The notes: generated from the letters alone by a model not told the origin. A stretch of DNA of 64,000 nucleotides from Clostridia bacterium (GCA_910574255.1 CAJTAK010000001.1:19779-83778), one strand, 5' to 3'; numbered from the stretch's first letter, positions 52,608 through 63,440 are shown. Translations and numbers: made by a program.

Positions 52608-52814
52608 GACAAAAGAGAACAGGAGAGTAAAAATTCACACACAGATTTAGATTTTGTGTTATACTGTACAATTAAGAGGTATTGTGAAGCAGATGCCCCG
52701 CAGGAGGGCAGTATTTGCATTTGCTGCCAGGCAGGAACAGCAAGTCACTCATCTGATTGGCGTGGAGTCAGTATGGTTATGGATTAGCTAGTACAGTAAA
52801 CCGGGAGGAATGGT

Positions 52815-54017
52815 ATGGCAAACAAGCGGAAACGGTGGAAGCTCCGTTCCTATTTGCTGAGTTTCGATATGAATCTGATTGTAGCAGTCATTTTTTTGAT
52901 TGTATTTGGCCTGATTATGATCTATAGCGCCAGCTATTACACGGCGAGCATGGGACAGGCTTTTAATTATGATCCTACATACCTTTTAAAAAGTCAGGCT
53001 AAGTACAGCGTTCTTGGAGTCGCAGCGATGCTGGTGGTAGCTAATATTGATTATCATAAATGGCGCTATTTTGCCATGCTGGGGCTGGTTGGATCGGTGA
53101 TCCTGATTCTTCTCTTAAAAGTGCCGGGTCTGGGCGTTACGGTAAAAGGCGCTACCAGATGGCTTCAGATTCCCGGTTTGGGACAGTTTCAGGTAGCGGA
53201 GCCGGTAAAGGTAGCAATGATTGTTTTTTCTGCAGCTTTCATCTGTAAGTATGCCCAACGCCTGGGAGATTGGAAGGTGCTGTTTAAGGTAATGGCGCCT
53301 ACGGCATTGGTTGCAGTGATGATTCTGAAAATCAGCAATAATATGAGTACGGCAGTTATTGTCTTTGGTATCAGCTTCTTAATGGTATTTATGGTACATC
53401 CAAAGTATTATCCGTTTTTCATTATGGGGCTGTTTGCGGCGGCGGTTGCCGCAGGTGTTATTTACTATACGCTCCATATGCCGGAAGGAGATTCCGATTC
53501 GCCCTTCCGTATTGCCAGAATTTTAGCATGGCTGAAGCCTTATGAGTATGAATCGGATACGGCCTATCAGTCACTTCAGGGCATCTATGCCATTGGGTCC
53601 GGCGGGCTTATGGGCAAGGGTCTTGGAAACAGTATTCAGAAGCTTCGGATTCCGGAGCCCTACAATGATATGATTTTTTCAATTATCTGTGAGGAGTTGG
53701 GTATATTTGGGGCTGGTCTTGTGATTCTGCTGTTTATTTATCTTTTGTTCCGTCTGTATGTGATTGCTCAGACGGCGGAGGATCTATTTGGGCGTCTGCT
53801 TGCCATAGGCGTCTTCTCTCATGTGGCTTTACAGGCAGTATTGAATCTGATGGTTGTAACAAGGCTTTTTCCCACTACAGGAGTCACGTTACCCTTTTTC
53901 AGCTATGGAGGAACGGCAGCTGTGTTCCTGCTGATTGAGCTGGGAATGGTGCTGAATGTGGAAAAATGGGGACGTTTTAAACGGGAACAGGAGTATAGGG
54001 AGCAGCATTTGCAATAG
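52815..54017 (+). CDS. ftsW: FtsW/RodA/SpoVE-family peptidoglycan glycosyltransferase
   Basis: A 400-residue SEDS protein with about ten membrane helices. IYSASYY near the N-terminus, GATRWLQIPGLGQFQVAEPVK and the C-terminal GVTLPFFSYGGTA mark the FtsW/SpoVE branch. SEDS proteins polymerise glycan strands with a partner penicillin-binding protein, which is not encoded nearby. It could serve division, elongation or sporulation; sequence alone does not decide. GGGAGGAATGGT precedes the ATG. Confidence 0.9.
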   Translation: MANKRKRWKLRSYLLSFDMNLIVAVIFLIVFGLIMIYSASYYTASMGQAFNYDPTYLLKSQAKYSVLGVAAMLVVANIDYHKWRYFAMLGLVGSVILILLLKVPGLGVTVKGATRWLQIPGLGQFQVAEPVKVAMIVFSAAFICKYAQRLGDWKVLFKVMAPTALVAVMILKISNNMSTAVIVFGISFLMVFMVHPKYYPFFIMGLFAAAVAAGVIYYTLHMPEGDSDSPFRIARILAWLKPYEYESDTAYQSLQGIYAIGSGGLMGKGLGNSIQKLRIPEPYNDMIFSIICEELGIFGAGLVILLFIYLLFRLYVIAQTAEDLFGRLLAIGVFSHVALQAVLNLMVVTRLFPTTGVTLPFFSYGGTAAVFLLIELGMVLNVEKWGRFKREQEYREQHLQ

Positions 54018-54045
54018 GTGATGCGAAGCTGGAACGGAGGTAAGA

Positions 54046-55116
54046 ATGAGAAAGAATACAAGGACTATACGAATCGGAGATCGCCTCATTGGCGGCGGCA
54101 ATCCCATTCTGATTCAGTCTATGACCAATACAAAGACAGAGGATATAAAGGGGACAATAGAGCAGATACAGCGCTTGACAGCCGCTGGCTGTGAGATCAT
54201 CCGATGTACAGTGCCCACGATGGAGGCGGCAGAGGCGCTGACCGAGATCAAAAAGCAGATCGCCATTCCTCTGGTGGCGGATATTCATTTTGATTATCGC
54301 ATGGCCATAGCTGCCATGGAACATGGAGCAGATAAGATCCGCATCAATCCGGGGAATATTGGAGGAAAAGATCGGGTGAAGGCCGTGGTAGATGTGGCAA
54401 AGGAACGGAAAATACCCATTCGGGTAGGTGTCAACAGCGGCTCTCTGGAGAAAGAACTGTTAGAGAAATACGGCGGTGTTACTGCGGAGGGGTTGGTAGA
54501 GAGTGCGCTGGATAAGGTACATATGATTGAAGACCTGGGTTATGAACAACTGGTAATAAGCATTAAGTCCTCAGATGTGCTTATGTGTGCCCGCGCCCAT
54601 GAACTCATTGCCGAAAAGACGGATTATCCCCTCCATGTGGGAATTACGGAAGCAGGAACTCTCTATTCCGGCAACATTAAGTCGGCGGTAGGATTGGGAA
54701 TTATCCTTTATCAAGGCATCGGAGATACCATTCGTGTTTCTCTTACGGGTGATCCGGTGGAGGAGATTAAATCAGCACACCGTATTTTAAAGACATTGGG
54801 GCTCTATAAGGGTGGGATTGATGTAGTGTCCTGTCCTACCTGCGGAAGAACTCAGATTGATCTCATCCGTCTGGCCAATCAGGTGGAGACAATGGTGGAG
54901 GAATTTCCGCTGGATGATATAAAGGTAGCCGTAATGGGCTGCGTGGTCAACGGGCCGGGGGAGGCAAAGGAAGCAGACCTTGGAATCGCAGGGGGGAAAG
55001 GAGTGGGAATACTCTTTAGAAAAGGTGTGGTTGTAAAGAAGGGCATACCGGAGAGTGAGCTTCTGCAGGCTCTGCGCAAAGAACTGGAGAAGCTGGCAGA
55101 AGACAGAGTCAGATAG
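54046..55116 (+). CDS. ispG: 4-hydroxy-3-methylbut-2-enyl diphosphate synthase
   Basis: A 356-residue [4Fe-4S] enzyme of the MEP isoprenoid pathway. The start RTIRIGDRLIGGGNPILIQSM, DIHFDYR, and the cluster cysteines in SCPTCGRTQ and MGCVVNGPGE are diagnostic. It lies 28 bp after the SEDS gene and before polC, an order also common in Clostridia. It supplies undecaprenyl precursors used by wall synthesis. Confidence 0.97.
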   Translation: MRKNTRTIRIGDRLIGGGNPILIQSMTNTKTEDIKGTIEQIQRLTAAGCEIIRCTVPTMEAAEALTEIKKQIAIPLVADIHFDYRMAIAAMEHGADKIRINPGNIGGKDRVKAVVDVAKERKIPIRVGVNSGSLEKELLEKYGGVTAEGLVESALDKVHMIEDLGYEQLVISIKSSDVLMCARAHELIAEKTDYPLHVGITEAGTLYSGNIKSAVGLGIILYQGIGDTIRVSLTGDPVEEIKSAHRILKTLGLYKGGIDVVSCPTCGRTQIDLIRLANQVETMVEEFPLDDIKVAVMGCVVNGPGEAKEADLGIAGGKGVGILFRKGVVVKKGIPESELLQALRKELEKLAEDRVR

Positions 55117-55171
55117 AGAGACGCTAAGGTACACAGAGCAGGGGATGCGGAACTAAAGCAGGAGAACTGTC

Positions 55172-58100
55172 ATGGAAAAAATGTTTGCAGAGGTATTTCA
55201 GCCCCTGCATCTGGACCAGGGGCTGACAGAGCTTTTGGAGCAGGTACGGGTGGAGCGGATTACATCTAATCGAGCGAAAACTTATGTTAAGGTCTATCTT
55301 GTAAGCGGAAAGCTGATTCACAGAGAACAGCTATTTCAGCTTGAATGCGTCCTCAAAAGGCAGATATTTGGGAAAAATCCCGTAGAGCTGAAGATTGTGG
55401 AGCGCTTTGAGCTCTCAGGACAGTATACGCCGGAGAAGGTTTTGGAGCTTTATCGTGACAGCATTTTATTTGAGCTGAAATCCTACAATATTCTGGAATA
55501 TAATCTCTTCCGTAGAGCTGAGATTTCGTTTTTAAATAAAAATCAGATGCATCTGGTTCTGGAGAAAACTACTTTGGGACAGGATGCAGCGGACGATCTG
55601 GTTCGGGTGCTTCATAAGATTTTTTGGGAGCGCTGCGGCATGGAAGTGGATATTCAGGCTGAGCTGGTAGAAAAGGAACATGAGCATGAGGAAAAGCGGC
55701 GAAAGAGTCAGGAATATGTAGAAAAGCAGGCGGCGGCATTGATGGAGCGCATGCAGCAGGCGGAGCAGGCTCGGGAAGATGCTTCGGAAGACCGGCAGAC
55801 AGAGCAAAAAACCAAAGTGTCCACAGAGCGGCAGGCAGCAGGCGGAACAACCGCAGGAGCGAAGAAGGGCTGGTCCGGCCGGAGCAAGGATGACTATCCT
55901 TACCGCCGGACTCTTCGGGGAGGCAGCAATGGCGGCGGAAGCGGACGCTCATCTGATCCGGATGTGCTCTATGGCCGGGGCTTTGAGGATGGAGAGATCA
56001 CAGAGCTTTGCCAGATAATTGGAGAGATGGGCGAGGTTATTGTACGGGGGCATATTACAGCCATAGACGAGCGGGAGATCCGGGGAGAAAAAACCATTGT
56101 TACCATTACACTTACCGATTATACGGACACTATTCGAGCCAAGCTCTTTGCAAAAAATGAAGAATTGCCGGCTTTTCGGGAAAAAGTAAAGAAAGGGATC
56201 TTTGTGCGGATCAAAGGAATGACAGCCATAGACCGCTTTGACAATGAGCTGACTTTAAGCTCTCTGACAGGAATTAAGAAATCCTCGGATTTCAGAAAAG
56301 CCAGGGTGGACAACCATGAGCAAAAACGGGTAGAACTTCACTGCCATACGAAAATGAGCGATATGGATGGCGTATCCGAGGTAAAGGATCTCATCAAACA
56401 GGCGAAGGCCTGGGGACACAAAGCCATTGCCGTGACAGATCATGGGGTGGTCCAGGCATATCCCGATGCAAGCCACAGTCTGGATAAGGGGGATTCCTTT
56501 AAGGTGATTTATGGTCTGGAAGGCTATCTTGTAGATGACTTGAAGGAGATTGTCACTGATCCAAGGGGACAGAGCCTGGATGATCTTTATGTGGTTTTTG
56601 ATATTGAGACTACAGGGTTTAGTGCGGAGAACGATCAGATTATTGAGATTGGTGCGGTAAAGGTGGAGGGAGGCGCTGTTACCGATCGGTTCAGTGCCTT
56701 TGTGAATCCTCATACGCCGATTCCCTTTGAGATTGAGAAGCTGACGGGCATCACAGACGATATGGTGCTTCATGAGCCGGATATTGCCAAGGTGCTTCCG
56801 GAATTTCTGAAATTCTGCGAGGGAGCCGTCATGGTGGCCCACAATGCGGATTTTGACATGAGCTTTATCCGAAAAAACAGTGAGCGCCAGGGGCTTCCCT
56901 GTGCATTTACTGTGGTAGATACGGTATCACTTGCCAGAGTGCTGCTTCCCAATTTGAATCGGTTTAAACTGGATACGGTTGCCAAGGCATTGAACGTGTC
57001 CCTGAAGAACCATCACCGGGCAGTGGATGATGCAGGATGTACGGCAGAGATCTTCGTAAAATTTGCGGAAATGCTGAAGGAACGGGACGTGCGGGATCTG
57101 ACCGCGGTAAATGAGATGGGAACCCTGGATGCGGATGCCATCAAGAAGCTTCCCACTTACCATGTGATTATCCTGGCCAAAAATGAGATTGGACGGGTGA
57201 ATCTGTACCGTCTGGTTTCCTGGTCTCATCTGGAATATTATGCCAAGCGCCCCCGGATTCCCAAGAGCGTGCTTCAAAAGCACCGGGAGGGACTGATAAT
57301 TGGATCTGCCTGTGAAGCCGGAGAGCTTTACCAGGCATTGGTACGCTCGGCGCCGGAGGAAGAGATTGCGAGGCTGGTGAATTTCTATGATTATCTGGAA
57401 ATTCAGCCCCTTGGAAACAATGAATTTATGCTTCGGGGAGAGCGGCCCGCATTTGAGTCCATGGAGGACCTTATCCGTCTCAACAAGCGGATTGTAGAAT
57501 TAGGCGAGCAGTTTGGAAAAATGGTAGTAGCCACCTGTGATGTGCATTTTCTGAATCCCGAGGATGAGGTGTACCGTCGGATTATTATGGCCGGAAAGGG
57601 CTTCAAGGATGCGGACAATCAGGCGCCTTTGTACCTGCGGACCACAGAGGAAATGCTCTCGGAGTTTGAGTACCTGGGAAGTGATAAGGCTGAGGAGGTG
57701 GTTATCACCAACACCAACCGGATTGCCGACATGATCGAATACATTTCCCCGGTGCGGCCGGACAAGTGCCCGCCGGTGATTGAAAATTCGGATCAGACTC
57801 TCCGGGATATCTGTTACAATAAGGCTCATTCGATTTATGGAGACGATCTTCCCAGGATGGTAACGGAGCGCCTGGAAAAGGAGCTTAATTCCATTATATC
57901 CAACGGCTTTGCGGTTATGTATATCATTGCCCAGAAGCTGGTGTGGAAGTCCAATGATGACGGGTATCTGGTAGGCTCCCGTGGCTCCGTGGGTTCTTCA
58001 TTTGTAGCTACTATGGCCGGAATTACGGAGGTTAATCCTCTGCCGCCGCACTATTACTGTTCGGAGTGTCATTACAGCGATTTTGACTCGGATGAGGTTC

Positions 58101-59680
58101 GCAAATACGCAGGAGCGGCCGGCTGTGATATGCCGGATAAGGTCTGCCCAAAGTGCGGCGCACCCTTGAAGAAGGAGGGCTTTGACATTCCCTTTGAAAC
58201 CTTTCTGGGATTTAAGGGGGATAAGGAGCCGGATATTGACTTAAACTTTTCCGGTGATTATCAGTCCAAGGCACACAAATATACGGAGGTTATCTTCGGA
58301 ACCGGACAGACCTTCCGGGCAGGAACGATTGCTACCTTGGCCGACAAGACGGCCTTCGGTTATGTGAAAAATTATTATGAGGAGCACGGCCAGCATAAGC
58401 GCAACTGCGAGATTGACCGGATTGTCCAGGGCTGTGTGGGAGTGCGGCGTTCTACGGGACAGCATCCCGGCGGTATTGTGGTGCTGCCTCATGGGGAGGA
58501 GATTCATTCCTTTACACCGGTGCAGCATCCGGCCAATGATATGACTACGGATATTATTACGACTCATTTTGATTATCACTCCATTGACCATAACCTTTTA
58601 AAGCTTGATATTCTGGGACACGATGATCCGACCATGATACGTATGCTGGAGGATTTGACCGGATTGAACGCAAGGACCATTCCGCTGGATGATCCGGGGG
58701 TGATGTCTTTGTTTAAGAGTACGGAGGCTCTGGGGATTGGGCCGGAGGATATTGACGGGTGTCCCCTGGGGTGTCTTGGAATTCCGGAGTTTGGAACGGA
58801 CTTTGTTATCCAGATGGTGGTGGATGCCAAGCCTCAGTCCTTCTCAGATCTAGTGCGGATTTCGGGACTTTCCCATGGTACGGATGTGTGGCTTAACAAT
58901 GCACAGCGGTTTATCAAAGAGGGGAAGGCAACGATTTCTACCGCTATCTGTACACGTGATGATATTATGCTGTATCTTATCAATACAGGAGTGGAGCCAA
59001 GCCTTTCCTTCACCATCATGGAGAGTGTCCGGAAGGGCAAGGGCCTGAAGGAAGAATGGATCAAAGCTATGAAGGAGGCAGGGGTGGAGGACTGGTATAT
59101 TGAATCCTGTACTCTGATCAAATACATGTTCCCCAAGGCTCATGCGGCGGCCTATGTTATGATGGCCTGGAGAATTGCCTACTGTAAGATTAATTATCCT
59201 CTGGCCTACTATGCGGCATACTTCAGTATCCGTGCCTCAGCTTTCAGTTATGAGCTGATGTGTCAGGGCAAGGAGCGTCTCAATTACTATATGGCAGATT
59301 ATAAGCGCAGAAGCGATCAGCTCTCGAAAAAAGAGCAGGATACTATGAAGGATATGCACATTGTCCAGGAGATGTATGCAAGGGGCTTTGAATTTTTGCC
59401 TCTTGATATTTACTGTGCCGAAGCGGATCGCTTCCAAATCATCGACGGGAAGCTGATGCCTTCTCTGAGTACGATAGAAGGCATGGGAGACAAAGCGGCG
59501 GAGCAGCTCTATGAAGCTGCCAAGGACGGGCCTTTTCTATCCAAGGACGATCTGCGGCAGAGAAGTAAGATTTCCAAGAGCCTCATTGATTTGATGGGAG
59601 ATCTGGGGCTTCTGGGAGATATGCCGGAATCCAATCAGCTGTCGCTGTTTGATTTTGTATCCTCTGCGGGCACATCCTGA
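55172..59680 (+). CDS. polC: DNA polymerase III alpha subunit, PolC type
   Basis: A 1,502-residue replicative polymerase of Gram-positive type. The N-terminal domain is followed by an OB fold, a PHP domain from ELHCHTKMSDMDGV (about 388), a proofreading 3'-5' exonuclease beginning VVFDIETTGFSAEND (about 473) that splits the PHP domain, and a polymerase core with PDIDLNFSGDYQ (about 1,020). A helix-hairpin-helix region and a C-terminal tail ending NQLSLFDF, resembling a beta-clamp-binding motif, complete it. A zinc-type Cys set (CPKCGAPLK) lies before the palm. A charged low-complexity stretch covers about 165-260. GCAGGAGAAC precedes the ATG. Confidence 0.97.
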   Translation: MEKMFAEVFQPLHLDQGLTELLEQVRVERITSNRAKTYVKVYLVSGKLIHREQLFQLECVLKRQIFGKNPVELKIVERFELSGQYTPEKVLELYRDSILFELKSYNILEYNLFRRAEISFLNKNQMHLVLEKTTLGQDAADDLVRVLHKIFWERCGMEVDIQAELVEKEHEHEEKRRKSQEYVEKQAAALMERMQQAEQAREDASEDRQTEQKTKVSTERQAAGGTTAGAKKGWSGRSKDDYPYRRTLRGGSNGGGSGRSSDPDVLYGRGFEDGEITELCQIIGEMGEVIVRGHITAIDEREIRGEKTIVTITLTDYTDTIRAKLFAKNEELPAFREKVKKGIFVRIKGMTAIDRFDNELTLSSLTGIKKSSDFRKARVDNHEQKRVELHCHTKMSDMDGVSEVKDLIKQAKAWGHKAIAVTDHGVVQAYPDASHSLDKGDSFKVIYGLEGYLVDDLKEIVTDPRGQSLDDLYVVFDIETTGFSAENDQIIEIGAVKVEGGAVTDRFSAFVNPHTPIPFEIEKLTGITDDMVLHEPDIAKVLPEFLKFCEGAVMVAHNADFDMSFIRKNSERQGLPCAFTVVDTVSLARVLLPNLNRFKLDTVAKALNVSLKNHHRAVDDAGCTAEIFVKFAEMLKERDVRDLTAVNEMGTLDADAIKKLPTYHVIILAKNEIGRVNLYRLVSWSHLEYYAKRPRIPKSVLQKHREGLIIGSACEAGELYQALVRSAPEEEIARLVNFYDYLEIQPLGNNEFMLRGERPAFESMEDLIRLNKRIVELGEQFGKMVVATCDVHFLNPEDEVYRRIIMAGKGFKDADNQAPLYLRTTEEMLSEFEYLGSDKAEEVVITNTNRIADMIEYISPVRPDKCPPVIENSDQTLRDICYNKAHSIYGDDLPRMVTERLEKELNSIISNGFAVMYIIAQKLVWKSNDDGYLVGSRGSVGSSFVATMAGITEVNPLPPHYYCSECHYSDFDSDEVRKYAGAAGCDMPDKVCPKCGAPLKKEGFDIPFETFLGFKGDKEPDIDLNFSGDYQSKAHKYTEVIFGTGQTFRAGTIATLADKTAFGYVKNYYEEHGQHKRNCEIDRIVQGCVGVRRSTGQHPGGIVVLPHGEEIHSFTPVQHPANDMTTDIITTHFDYHSIDHNLLKLDILGHDDPTMIRMLEDLTGLNARTIPLDDPGVMSLFKSTEALGIGPEDIDGCPLGCLGIPEFGTDFVIQMVVDAKPQSFSDLVRISGLSHGTDVWLNNAQRFIKEGKATISTAICTRDDIMLYLINTGVEPSLSFTIMESVRKGKGLKEEWIKAMKEAGVEDWYIESCTLIKYMFPKAHAAAYVMMAWRIAYCKINYPLAYYAAYFSIRASAFSYELMCQGKERLNYYMADYKRRSDQLSKKEQDTMKDMHIVQEMYARGFEFLPLDIYCAEADRFQIIDGKLMPSLSTIEGMGDKAAEQLYEAAKDGPFLSKDDLRQRSKISKSLIDLMGDLGLLGDMPESNQLSLFDFVSSAGTS

Positions 59681-59783
59681 TATGGATTCTTTCGGAAAAG
59701 AACATTTTGTTTGCGAATAATCAGGAGTTTGAATTGGGAATTTATGTATTTTTATGCTTTCGCATCCATGACTAAAATAATTG

Positions 59784-59813
59784 TTGACGGTGCCCCTGAA
59801 TATAACATATAAT
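59784..59813 (+). promoter_or_regulatory. Promoter of the FIST-chemoreceptor pair
   Basis: TTGACG at 59784-59789 and TATAAT at 59808-59813, 18 bp apart, about 100 bp before the start. No strong terminator for polC is visible in the 231-bp gap. Confidence 0.7.
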
Positions 59814-59911
59814 GTACATAATTTCTGCATTTATGTACTACATACCGTGGACAATGCAATAAAGATAAAAAATTACGGAACATACTCAAATTGAGAGAGG
59901 AGTAGTTTAAC

Positions 59912-60967
59912 ATGAGACAGTTTTACGGGAAAAGTCAATACGGAGATTTGAGAGAAGCGGTCCGTGGGTTGAGCAATCCGCAATTTATAATGTTGTTTTC
60001 CAATAAAGAACAGTTTGATTCCCATGTATATGAGCTTGAGAAGCTTTATCCCGGTGTTCCCAGCATTGGATGCGTGGGAATGTGCTATGATACTAAGGTA
60101 GTGGAAAAGGGTGTTGGTGTTATAGCGTTTTCCGATGGCGTTCAGGCGGCGGCTAATGTACTGGAGGAAGTGTCTGTGATGCCGGTGAAGTATATTGACC
60201 GGCTGATGAAGGATGTGCGTGCGGTTAACGGTTCTCAGGAGAATACAATCTGCATTGATTTTTGCACGGGAAATGATGCCTGTGCGCTGACTACTATTTA
60301 CTCTGTTTTAAAGAGCAGGGGAATTTCCCTGGTGGGCGGAACGGGTGATGCGAATAAGGTTTCTGCCAACGGAAGGATTTATGAGGATGCGGTGGCCTAT
60401 GGCCTGGTGAAGAATCAAACCGGCCGGGTGAAGGCTTATAAGGAAAATATTTACCATCAGATGAAGGATTATCGGTTTATCGCTTCTCAGACGGATAAGG
60501 CCAGATATCTCATCGGCGCTTTGAATGGCCAGCCGGCGAAACGGGTGTACAGGGATATTTTACATATTTCGGACGAGGAGGTTCAGAATCAGACCTTTAA
60601 GAACCCCTTCGGCAAGCTGAATGGAAATGATATCTGCATTGTATCTATCAAAGAGGTGGTTGGAGATTCCCTTACCTGCTATCGCCAGGTGAATGACTCG
60701 GATGTGCTGGTGCTGCTCCAGTTAGGGGATTATAAGGCAATTGTAAAAAATACGGTCCGCATGATACAGCATGATTTTCCCAGGGTGTCGGCGGTGTTTT
60801 CCATAAATTGCCTATTCCGTTATCTGCTGTTCAGTCAAAATCACTACATGGAAGAATACTTGGCGGAAATGGGGCGGCTAGGCGGTCATGCCGGTCTGGT
60901 GGGCTTGGGAGAACACTACAATAACCGGTTTATCAATCAGTCCATGTCCTGCGTTGTATTCGAGTAG
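59912..60967 (+). CDS. FIST domain sensory protein
   Basis: A 351-residue soluble protein with FIST_N (about 25-215) and FIST_C (about 225-345) domains, thought to bind small ligands such as amino acids. The block [26 protein letters not shown] is typical of FIST_N. There is no output domain, so it probably signals through a partner. The next gene, 13 bp downstream, is a soluble chemoreceptor-like protein. GAGAGAGGAG precedes the ATG. Confidence 0.88.
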   Translation: MRQFYGKSQYGDLREAVRGLSNPQFIMLFSNKEQFDSHVYELEKLYPGVPSIGCVGMCYDTKVVEKGVGVIAFSDGVQAAANVLEEVSVMPVKYIDRLMKDVRAVNGSQENTICIDFCTGNDACALTTIYSVLKSRGISLVGGTGDANKVSANGRIYEDAVAYGLVKNQTGRVKAYKENIYHQMKDYRFIASQTDKARYLIGALNGQPAKRVYRDILHISDEEVQNQTFKNPFGKLNGNDICIVSIKEVVGDSLTCYRQVNDSDVLVLLQLGDYKAIVKNTVRMIQHDFPRVSAVFSINCLFRYLLFSQNHYMEEYLAEMGRLGGHAGLVGLGEHYNNRFINQSMSCVVFE

Positions 60968-60980
60968 AGGGGGGAGAGCC

Positions 60981-61928
60981 ATGTTGTTTGGAAAAAAGAA
61001 CGGGAAAGAAAAAAGAATGCCGGCAGGAGAACTGTCTCTGGATCCGGTGCTGCATGTGATAGATACTTTAAAGGATTACCGCACGGAACTGGTGCAGAAA
61101 GAGGTAAGCTCTCTGGAAGAGCTTGGGAGAATCAGAAGCTCTTTTGGGACCGTGCTGCGGGATGCGGAGAACTTTGAAGAAAAGCTGCAGGATTTCGGGC
61201 AGAATTTTACCAGTATTGAGATGGTGTCCGAGCAGTTTATAGAGGTAAAGGAGACGATTTCCAAGTCCGTTTCCCAAGCGCAGAGCCAGGTGGAAGAGCT
61301 GAAAAGCAACTCTATGCAGGTGGAGACGTATTTTGGAGAAATGGAGAGTACCTTTGAGGCTCTTCAGGAGGCTGTGGTTAAGATTAAGCAGTGTACCAAC
61401 AAGATTGTGTCCATTGCGGAGCAGACCAATCTTTTGGCAATCAATGCATCAATTGAGGCTGCCAGGGCCGGACAGCAGGGAAAAGGCTTTGCGGTGGTGG
61501 CCGTAGAGGTTAAGAAGCTTGCGGATGAGATTAAAGATCTGACCGGGGAGGTGGATTCCGGAGTTCACGATGTGGAGGTGGGAACGGAGCAGCTTAGCAG
61601 CAGTATTGCCACATCTCAGCAAGCCCTCGGAGCCAGTATCCTTAAGGTGAATGAGACATATGAGATGTTTGATGAGATTACCCACTCGGCGGAGAGCGCA
61701 ACAACGGTGCATACGGAGATTTCCGGGGTGATTGATCAGTCAAAGGCAGCCCTGCAGAGACTCTGTGATTTCTTTGTGCAGGTGAAGGGACAGTACCAGG
61801 TGGTGGTAAAGCATATTACCCAGGCCAGTGCTTTGGGAACTACGAAGAGTACGATGTTTGAAGATATTGATAATATGATGGCACAAATGCCTCCTATTAT
61901 TAAGGAGTATATCGGGGAGCAAAGATAA
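60981..61928 (+). CDS. Soluble methyl-accepting chemotaxis protein
   Basis: A 315-residue protein without membrane segments. Residues about 110-270 form an MCP signalling hairpin with the CheA/CheW tip [28 protein letters not shown]. The remainder is helical coiled coil with no ligand domain. The ATG at 60981 follows GGGGGGAGAG; an upstream in-frame start overlaps the FIST gene. Together the two genes look like a split receptor: FIST as the sensor, MCP as the output. No flagellar or che genes are visible in this window. Confidence 0.9.
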   Translation: MLFGKKNGKEKRMPAGELSLDPVLHVIDTLKDYRTELVQKEVSSLEELGRIRSSFGTVLRDAENFEEKLQDFGQNFTSIEMVSEQFIEVKETISKSVSQAQSQVEELKSNSMQVETYFGEMESTFEALQEAVVKIKQCTNKIVSIAEQTNLLAINASIEAARAGQQGKGFAVVAVEVKKLADEIKDLTGEVDSGVHDVEVGTEQLSSSIATSQQALGASILKVNETYEMFDEITHSAESATTVHTEISGVIDQSKAALQRLCDFFVQVKGQYQVVVKHITQASALGTTKSTMFEDIDNMMAQMPPIIKEYIGEQR

Positions 61929-61984
61929 GCAGGCGGCAGTGGGGATGACTTATTTTGCGGGTTTTGCAAGGAAACAGATGTATG

Positions 61985-62018
61985 GGCATGTTCTTTTGAG
62001 GGAGAACATGCCTTGTTT
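61985..62018 (+). terminator. Terminator after the chemoreceptor gene
   Basis: GGCATGTTCT pairs perfectly with AGAACATGCC over an 8-nt loop, followed by TTGTTT. Confidence 0.8.
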
Positions 62019-62108
62019 ATACTTGTGAGCAACGAGCCAAGGAGACATGCCGTTATGCCCATTTGACTAAGGTGGAAGAAAAATTTCCACTGTTTTATAG
62101 CATTTTTC

Positions 62109-62137
62109 TTGAAATCAGGCGGTAAACATGGTATACT
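62109..62137 (+). promoter_or_regulatory. Promoter of the branched-chain amino acid transporter
   Basis: TTGAAA at 62109-62114 and TATACT at 62132-62137 with 17-bp spacing, about 70 bp before the start. Confidence 0.8.
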
Positions 62138-62205
62138 AATGCCCGTATTGAAAAATCTACGTACAAATGTCTTTGACACACGTACAAATAGGAGGATGAT
62201 GAGTT

Positions 62206-63417
62206 ATGAAAAAGCGTGTATTAGCAATTGCACTGGTAACTGCTATGGTTGGTTCCATGCTGGCAGGCTGCAGTAAGAGCGGCGGCGAGACAGGAACGGA
62301 TGCACCTGCAGCAGCGGCAGACGGTGCAAAGGTAGTAAAGATTGGTGTATATGAGCCGGCATCTGGAGACAACGGAGCAGGCGGCAAGCAGGAAGTGCTT
62401 GGTATGCAGTATGCAAATCAGGAGACTCCTACCGTAGAGATTGGCGGAGAAGAGTACACCGTACAGTTGGAGATCGTGGACAATGAGTCTTCCAATGACA
62501 AGGGACCCTCCGCTGCTTCTTCACTGGTAAGTGCAGGCGTATCCATCGCACTTGGCTCCTATGGTTCCGGCGTATCCATTGCGGCTTCCGATGTGTTTAA
62601 GGAGGCAGGCATCCCTGCTATGGGTGTTACCTGTACGAATCCTCAGGTTACAGAGGGCAATACCCATTACTTCCGTATCTGTTTCCTGGATCCGTTCCAG
62701 GGCACCGTACTTGCTAACTTTGCAAATGAGAACTTCCAGGCAAAGAAAGCATACATCCTGACAAAGCTTGGTGATGACTATTCTACCGGACTTGGATATT
62801 ACTTCAAAGAAGCTTTTACAGGACTGGGCGGAGAGGTTGTAGAAGAGACTTTCCAGGAAGGTAACAGCGACTTTACTTCTTATGTAACTTCTGCAAAGAA
62901 TGCAGGAGCAGACGTATTCTTTGCACCAGTATCCACCGAGGCAGCCGCACTGATTATTGAGCAGGCAGCGGCACAGAGCATGGGCATCCCCATGATGGCC
63001 GGCGACACCTGGGATTCCAACGTTATTCTGAACGCCGCAAAGGGCAAGAATGTTGAGATCTATGTAACAACTTTCTATCAGGAAGGCGGTAATGAAGAGT
63101 TTGATACAGGCATCAAGGAGTGGATCAATGGTGATTCTACCGCAAAGGCTAACAATGGCGGAGACGACACCATCGCAGCCGTAACAGCCATGGGTTATGA
63201 CGCATATTATGTAGCTCTGGAGGCTTTGAAGGCAGCAGGCTCTACCGATCCGGCAGATGTAAATGAAGCTCTTTGGGGTGTTACTTACACAGGCGTAACC
63301 GGAGAGATCAAATTCGACGACGTGAACGGTGATGCTCTTCGTGACACAGCGTATGTAAAATGTGCAAATACAGACACTGGTGCATGGGATTTTGTAGCTG
63401 AGCAGGGTGTAAACTAA
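62206..63417 (+). CDS. Branched-chain amino acid ABC transporter substrate-binding lipoprotein
   Basis: A 403-residue periplasmic-binding-protein type I family member (LivJ/LivK-like). A lipoprotein signal ends MLAGC with Cys22 as the lipidated residue, followed by a Ser/Gly/Ala linker. IGVYEPASGDNGAGGKQEVLGMQ and VSIALGSYGSGVSIAASDV are typical. It would capture Leu, Ile or Val outside the cell for the permease downstream. AGGAGG precedes the ATG. Substrate is inferred from the family and from the LivH-like neighbour. Confidence 0.93.
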   Translation: MKKRVLAIALVTAMVGSMLAGCSKSGGETGTDAPAAAADGAKVVKIGVYEPASGDNGAGGKQEVLGMQYANQETPTVEIGGEEYTVQLEIVDNESSNDKGPSAASSLVSAGVSIALGSYGSGVSIAASDVFKEAGIPAMGVTCTNPQVTEGNTHYFRICFLDPFQGTVLANFANENFQAKKAYILTKLGDDYSTGLGYYFKEAFTGLGGEVVEETFQEGNSDFTSYVTSAKNAGADVFFAPVSTEAAALIIEQAAAQSMGIPMMAGDTWDSNVILNAAKGKNVEIYVTTFYQEGGNEEFDTGIKEWINGDSTAKANNGGDDTIAAVTAMGYDAYYVALEALKAAGSTDPADVNEALWGVTYTGVTGEIKFDDVNGDALRDTAYVKCANTDTGAWDFVAEQGVN

Positions 63418-63440
63418 GAGCAGTTGATAGGAAATAGGAA

